7,590 nucleotides of DNA, from NCBI GenBank assembly GCA_031262265.1, contig JAISIB010000101.1:1-7590 (forward strand). Direction: 5' to 3'. Source of the stretch: Prevotellaceae bacterium (GTDB lineage: Bacteria; Bacteroidota; Bacteroidia; Bacteroidales; Bacteroidaceae). Positions 6,132 through 7,590 of this stretch are shown one piece after another (position 1 is the stretch's first letter; each line of letters starts with the position of its first letter). The notes below the pieces were generated by a model. It made no database searches and was not told the origin of the DNA. It worked only from the letters and a program-made list of their open reading frames with translations. Position numbers and translations under genes: made by a program.

Positions 6132-7133
6132 TTAGCGGAAAGAATCTGTCAGCAGCTTGATTTCAATCATCGGAGAGATTCGCTCATATAGTATATTGTA
6201 AACTGCATCCAGTATCGGCATGTTCACGTGATAATGCTTATTTATTTCCTTGATACACTTCGTTCCGTAATAACCTTCGGCTATCATCTCCATTTCTATC
6301 TGTGCACTCTTGACGGAATAGCCTTTCCCAATCATACTACCGAATGTCCGATTGCGACTAAAGTTAGAATAACTCGTCACCAACAAGTCGCCCAGATAAG
6401 CTGACTCGTAAACGTTTCTATCTATCGGATGTACGACCGTCAAGAAGTTGTTCATCTCCTGTATCGCGTTGGACATAAGCACAGCTTGGAAGTTATCGCC
6501 GTATTTCAAACCGTTGCAAATTCCGGCGGCAATGGCATAAACGTTTTTCAATACCGAGCTGTACTCAATACCTATGACGTCATCGCTAATAGAAGTCTTT
6601 GTATAACTATTACTAAATTTCCGCACGATCGCGCGGGCTTTCTCCGTATCGGGACAAGCCACCGTCAGATACGATAATCGTTCAAGTGCCACTTCTTCCG
6701 CATGGCACGGACCGGCCAATACGGCAATATTCTCAGCCGGCACATCGTATTTCTTATGAAAATATTCGGAAACGACCAGATTCTCGTCAGGTACGATACC
6801 TTTGATAGCCGTCATGATGAATTTATCCTTGCTTAATTTCACTTTCAAGCGTTTCAAATGCGCCTTCAAGTAAGGAGACGGCGTAACAAATATTAAAGTG
6901 TCCGATTGCCGTACGACATCGTTGATATTAGACGTAAAGTTGATACGATTCACATCGAACTTAACGCCCGTTAAATAGGCGGGATTGTGTCCCAGACGTA
7001 TAAAATCTTTAATTCGGTCGCCGCGACGAATATACCAATTGATTGTTTCGCCTTCTTGCGCCAGCAAAATCTTCGCGATAGCGGTCGCCCAACTACCGCC
7101 CCCCATAATAGCTATCTTACCGGGTATTTTCAT
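6132..7133 (-). CDS. gpsA: NAD(P)-dependent glycerol-3-phosphate dehydrogenase
   Basis: Cytoplasmic enzyme reducing dihydroxyacetone phosphate to sn-glycerol 3-phosphate, the backbone precursor of membrane phospholipids. It has 333 residues, the usual length. The Rossmann fold starts at about residue 6 with GGGSWATA at 11-18 (family GxGxxG/A). Next come TAIKGI at 108-113, AGPCHAEEVA at 140-149, and the catalytic lysine K196 in the KNVYAIAAGICNGL helix. The substrate-side motifs are LGDLLVT at 247-253 (D249) and SRNRTFG at 259-265. A cysteine replaces the serine more usual in GPSxAxEV; I believe this is common in Bacteroidales orthologs, but cannot check it here. The start codon overlaps the lysS stop by 4 bp (ATGA), so translation is probably coupled. 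It is followed by pgi, whose product acts on neighbouring glycolytic intermediates. Confidence 0.97.
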   Translation of the reverse strand: MKIPGKIAIMGGGSWATAIAKILLAQEGETINWYIRRGDRIKDFIRLGHNPAYLTGVKFDVNRINFTSNINDVVRQSDTLIFVTPSPYLKAHLKRLKVKLSKDKFIMTAIKGIVPDENLVVSEYFHKKYDVPAENIAVLAGPCHAEEVALERLSYLTVACPDTEKARAIVRKFSNSYTKTSISDDVIGIEYSSVLKNVYAIAAGICNGLKYGDNFQAVLMSNAIQEMNNFLTVVHPIDRNVYESAYLGDLLVTSYSNFSRNRTFGSMIGKGYSVKSAQIEMEMIAEGYYGTKCIKEINKHYHVNMPILDAVYNILYERISPMIEIKLLTDSFR

Positions 7134-7590
7134 GCGTCACTCTCGTTTGCTTGCTCGTCTTTCTTGTTTGTCTTTTCAGGACGCATCTGCGGGAAGAAAA
7201 GTACCTCTTGTATAGCGGTCTGTCCGGTAAGTAACATCGTCAAACGATCCATGCCGATTCCCATACCGGACGTGGGTGGCATGCCGTACTCCAACGCGCG
7301 AACGAAATCCATATCAATAAACATCGCTTCATCATCTCCTTTTTCACTTAGACGCAGTTGTTCTTGAAAACGCTCTAATTGATCTATCGGATCATTCAAC
7401 TCTGAATAGGCATTGGCCAATTCTTTTCCGTTAACCATCAACTCAAAACGTTCGGTCAGCTCGGGGTTTGTGCGATGCCGCTTAGTAAGCGGTGACATCT
7501 CAATCGGGTAATCAATAATAAACGTAGGTTGAATATATTTCCCCTCGCAGAATTCTCCGAATATGGCGTCTATTAATTTCCCCTTACCCA
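7130..7590 (-). CDS. lysS: Lysyl-tRNA synthetase, class II, C-terminal part (cut by window edge)
   Basis: C-terminal 152 codons of class II LysRS, which charges tRNA-Lys and releases pyrophosphate from ATP. The reading frame stays open to the window edge: the 30 codons upstream of the internal ATG at 7498 read GKGKLIDAIFGEFCEG..., normal LysRS sequence, so that ATG is not the start and the gene begins outside. Visible hallmarks are PIEMSPLTKRHR, the lysine-binding FELMVNGKELANAYSELNDP stretch, and class II motif 3 in GMGIGMDRLTMLL with its ATP-binding arginine. After the final conserved VLFFPQMRP there is a charged tail of 15 residues (EKTNKKDEQA...), longer than in many bacterial LysRS. It is the first visible gene of the operon and overlaps gpsA by 4 bp. 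The identification is secure; the N-terminal anticodon-binding domain cannot be assessed. Confidence 0.97.
   Translation of the reverse strand, partial: GKGKLIDAIFGEFCEGKYIQPTFIIDYPIEMSPLTKRHRTNPELTERFELMVNGKELANAYSELNDPIDQLERFQEQLRLSEKGDDEAMFIDMDFVRALEYGMPPTSGMGIGMDRLTMLLTGQTAIQEVLFFPQMRPEKTNKKDEQANESDA

Noticed and set aside
6987..7367. Plus-strand reading frame of 126 codons
   Set aside because: It is antisense across the lysS 3' end and gpsA 5' end. No family resemblance is seen and both sense genes are well supported.
7130..7498. A separate 122-residue protein starting at ATG 7498
   Set aside because: The frame is open upstream to the window edge and encodes typical LysRS sequence, so the ATG is internal to lysS.

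Overview
The window looks like chromosomal DNA of a Bacteroidales bacterium (Bacteroides, Parabacteroides or Tannerella type; genus not resolved). The pointers are an RprX/RprY-like two-component system, a single-domain lipoprotein of the Bacteroidetes '6-bladed beta-propeller' group, a short-type glucose-6-phosphate isomerase, and a candidate promoter of the Bacteroidetes TTTG / TAnnTTTG type. Every supportable gene is on the minus strand, so the transcriptional order runs from right to left.

Right half (7590 to 4087): the 3' end of lysS (class II lysyl-tRNA synthetase, cut by the window edge), gpsA, pgi and a HAD-superfamily hydrolase. lysS/gpsA and pgi/HAD overlap by ATGA, and gpsA and pgi are 42 bp apart, so this reads as one operon whose promoter lies outside the window. 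The HAD protein resembles B. thetaiotaomicron BT2127, which I recall as an inorganic pyrophosphatase although such proteins are often labelled beta-phosphoglucomutase. The operon would then pair a PPi-producing enzyme (LysRS) with a PPi-hydrolysing one, next to two central-carbon/lipid-precursor enzymes.

Middle (4086 to 2175): one lipoprotein gene (beta-propeller, start best placed at 3764) sits alone between two gene-free stretches of 322 and 351 bp. Each stretch holds one copy of a 93-bp imperfect direct repeat (2382-2474 and 3966-4058, 82 of 93 identical, no gaps). Both copies have the same orientation and each starts a few tens of bases past the stop codon of the gene upstream of it. Each copy contains a degenerate 21-bp internal period. 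The lipoprotein gene is locally much more AT-rich than pgi, has its own plausible promoter, and is bracketed by the repeats, so it could be an acquired or shuffled cassette. This is the least ordinary part of the window.

Left half (2174 to 29): rprX (membrane sensor kinase) and rprY (OmpR-type response regulator), overlapping by 8 bp and clearly co-transcribed. The window ends 28 bp beyond the rprY stop codon.

I see no tRNA, rRNA, CRISPR array, transposase or phage gene. I also see no wholly new system: the genes belong to known families, and the unexplained signal is the repeat pair.
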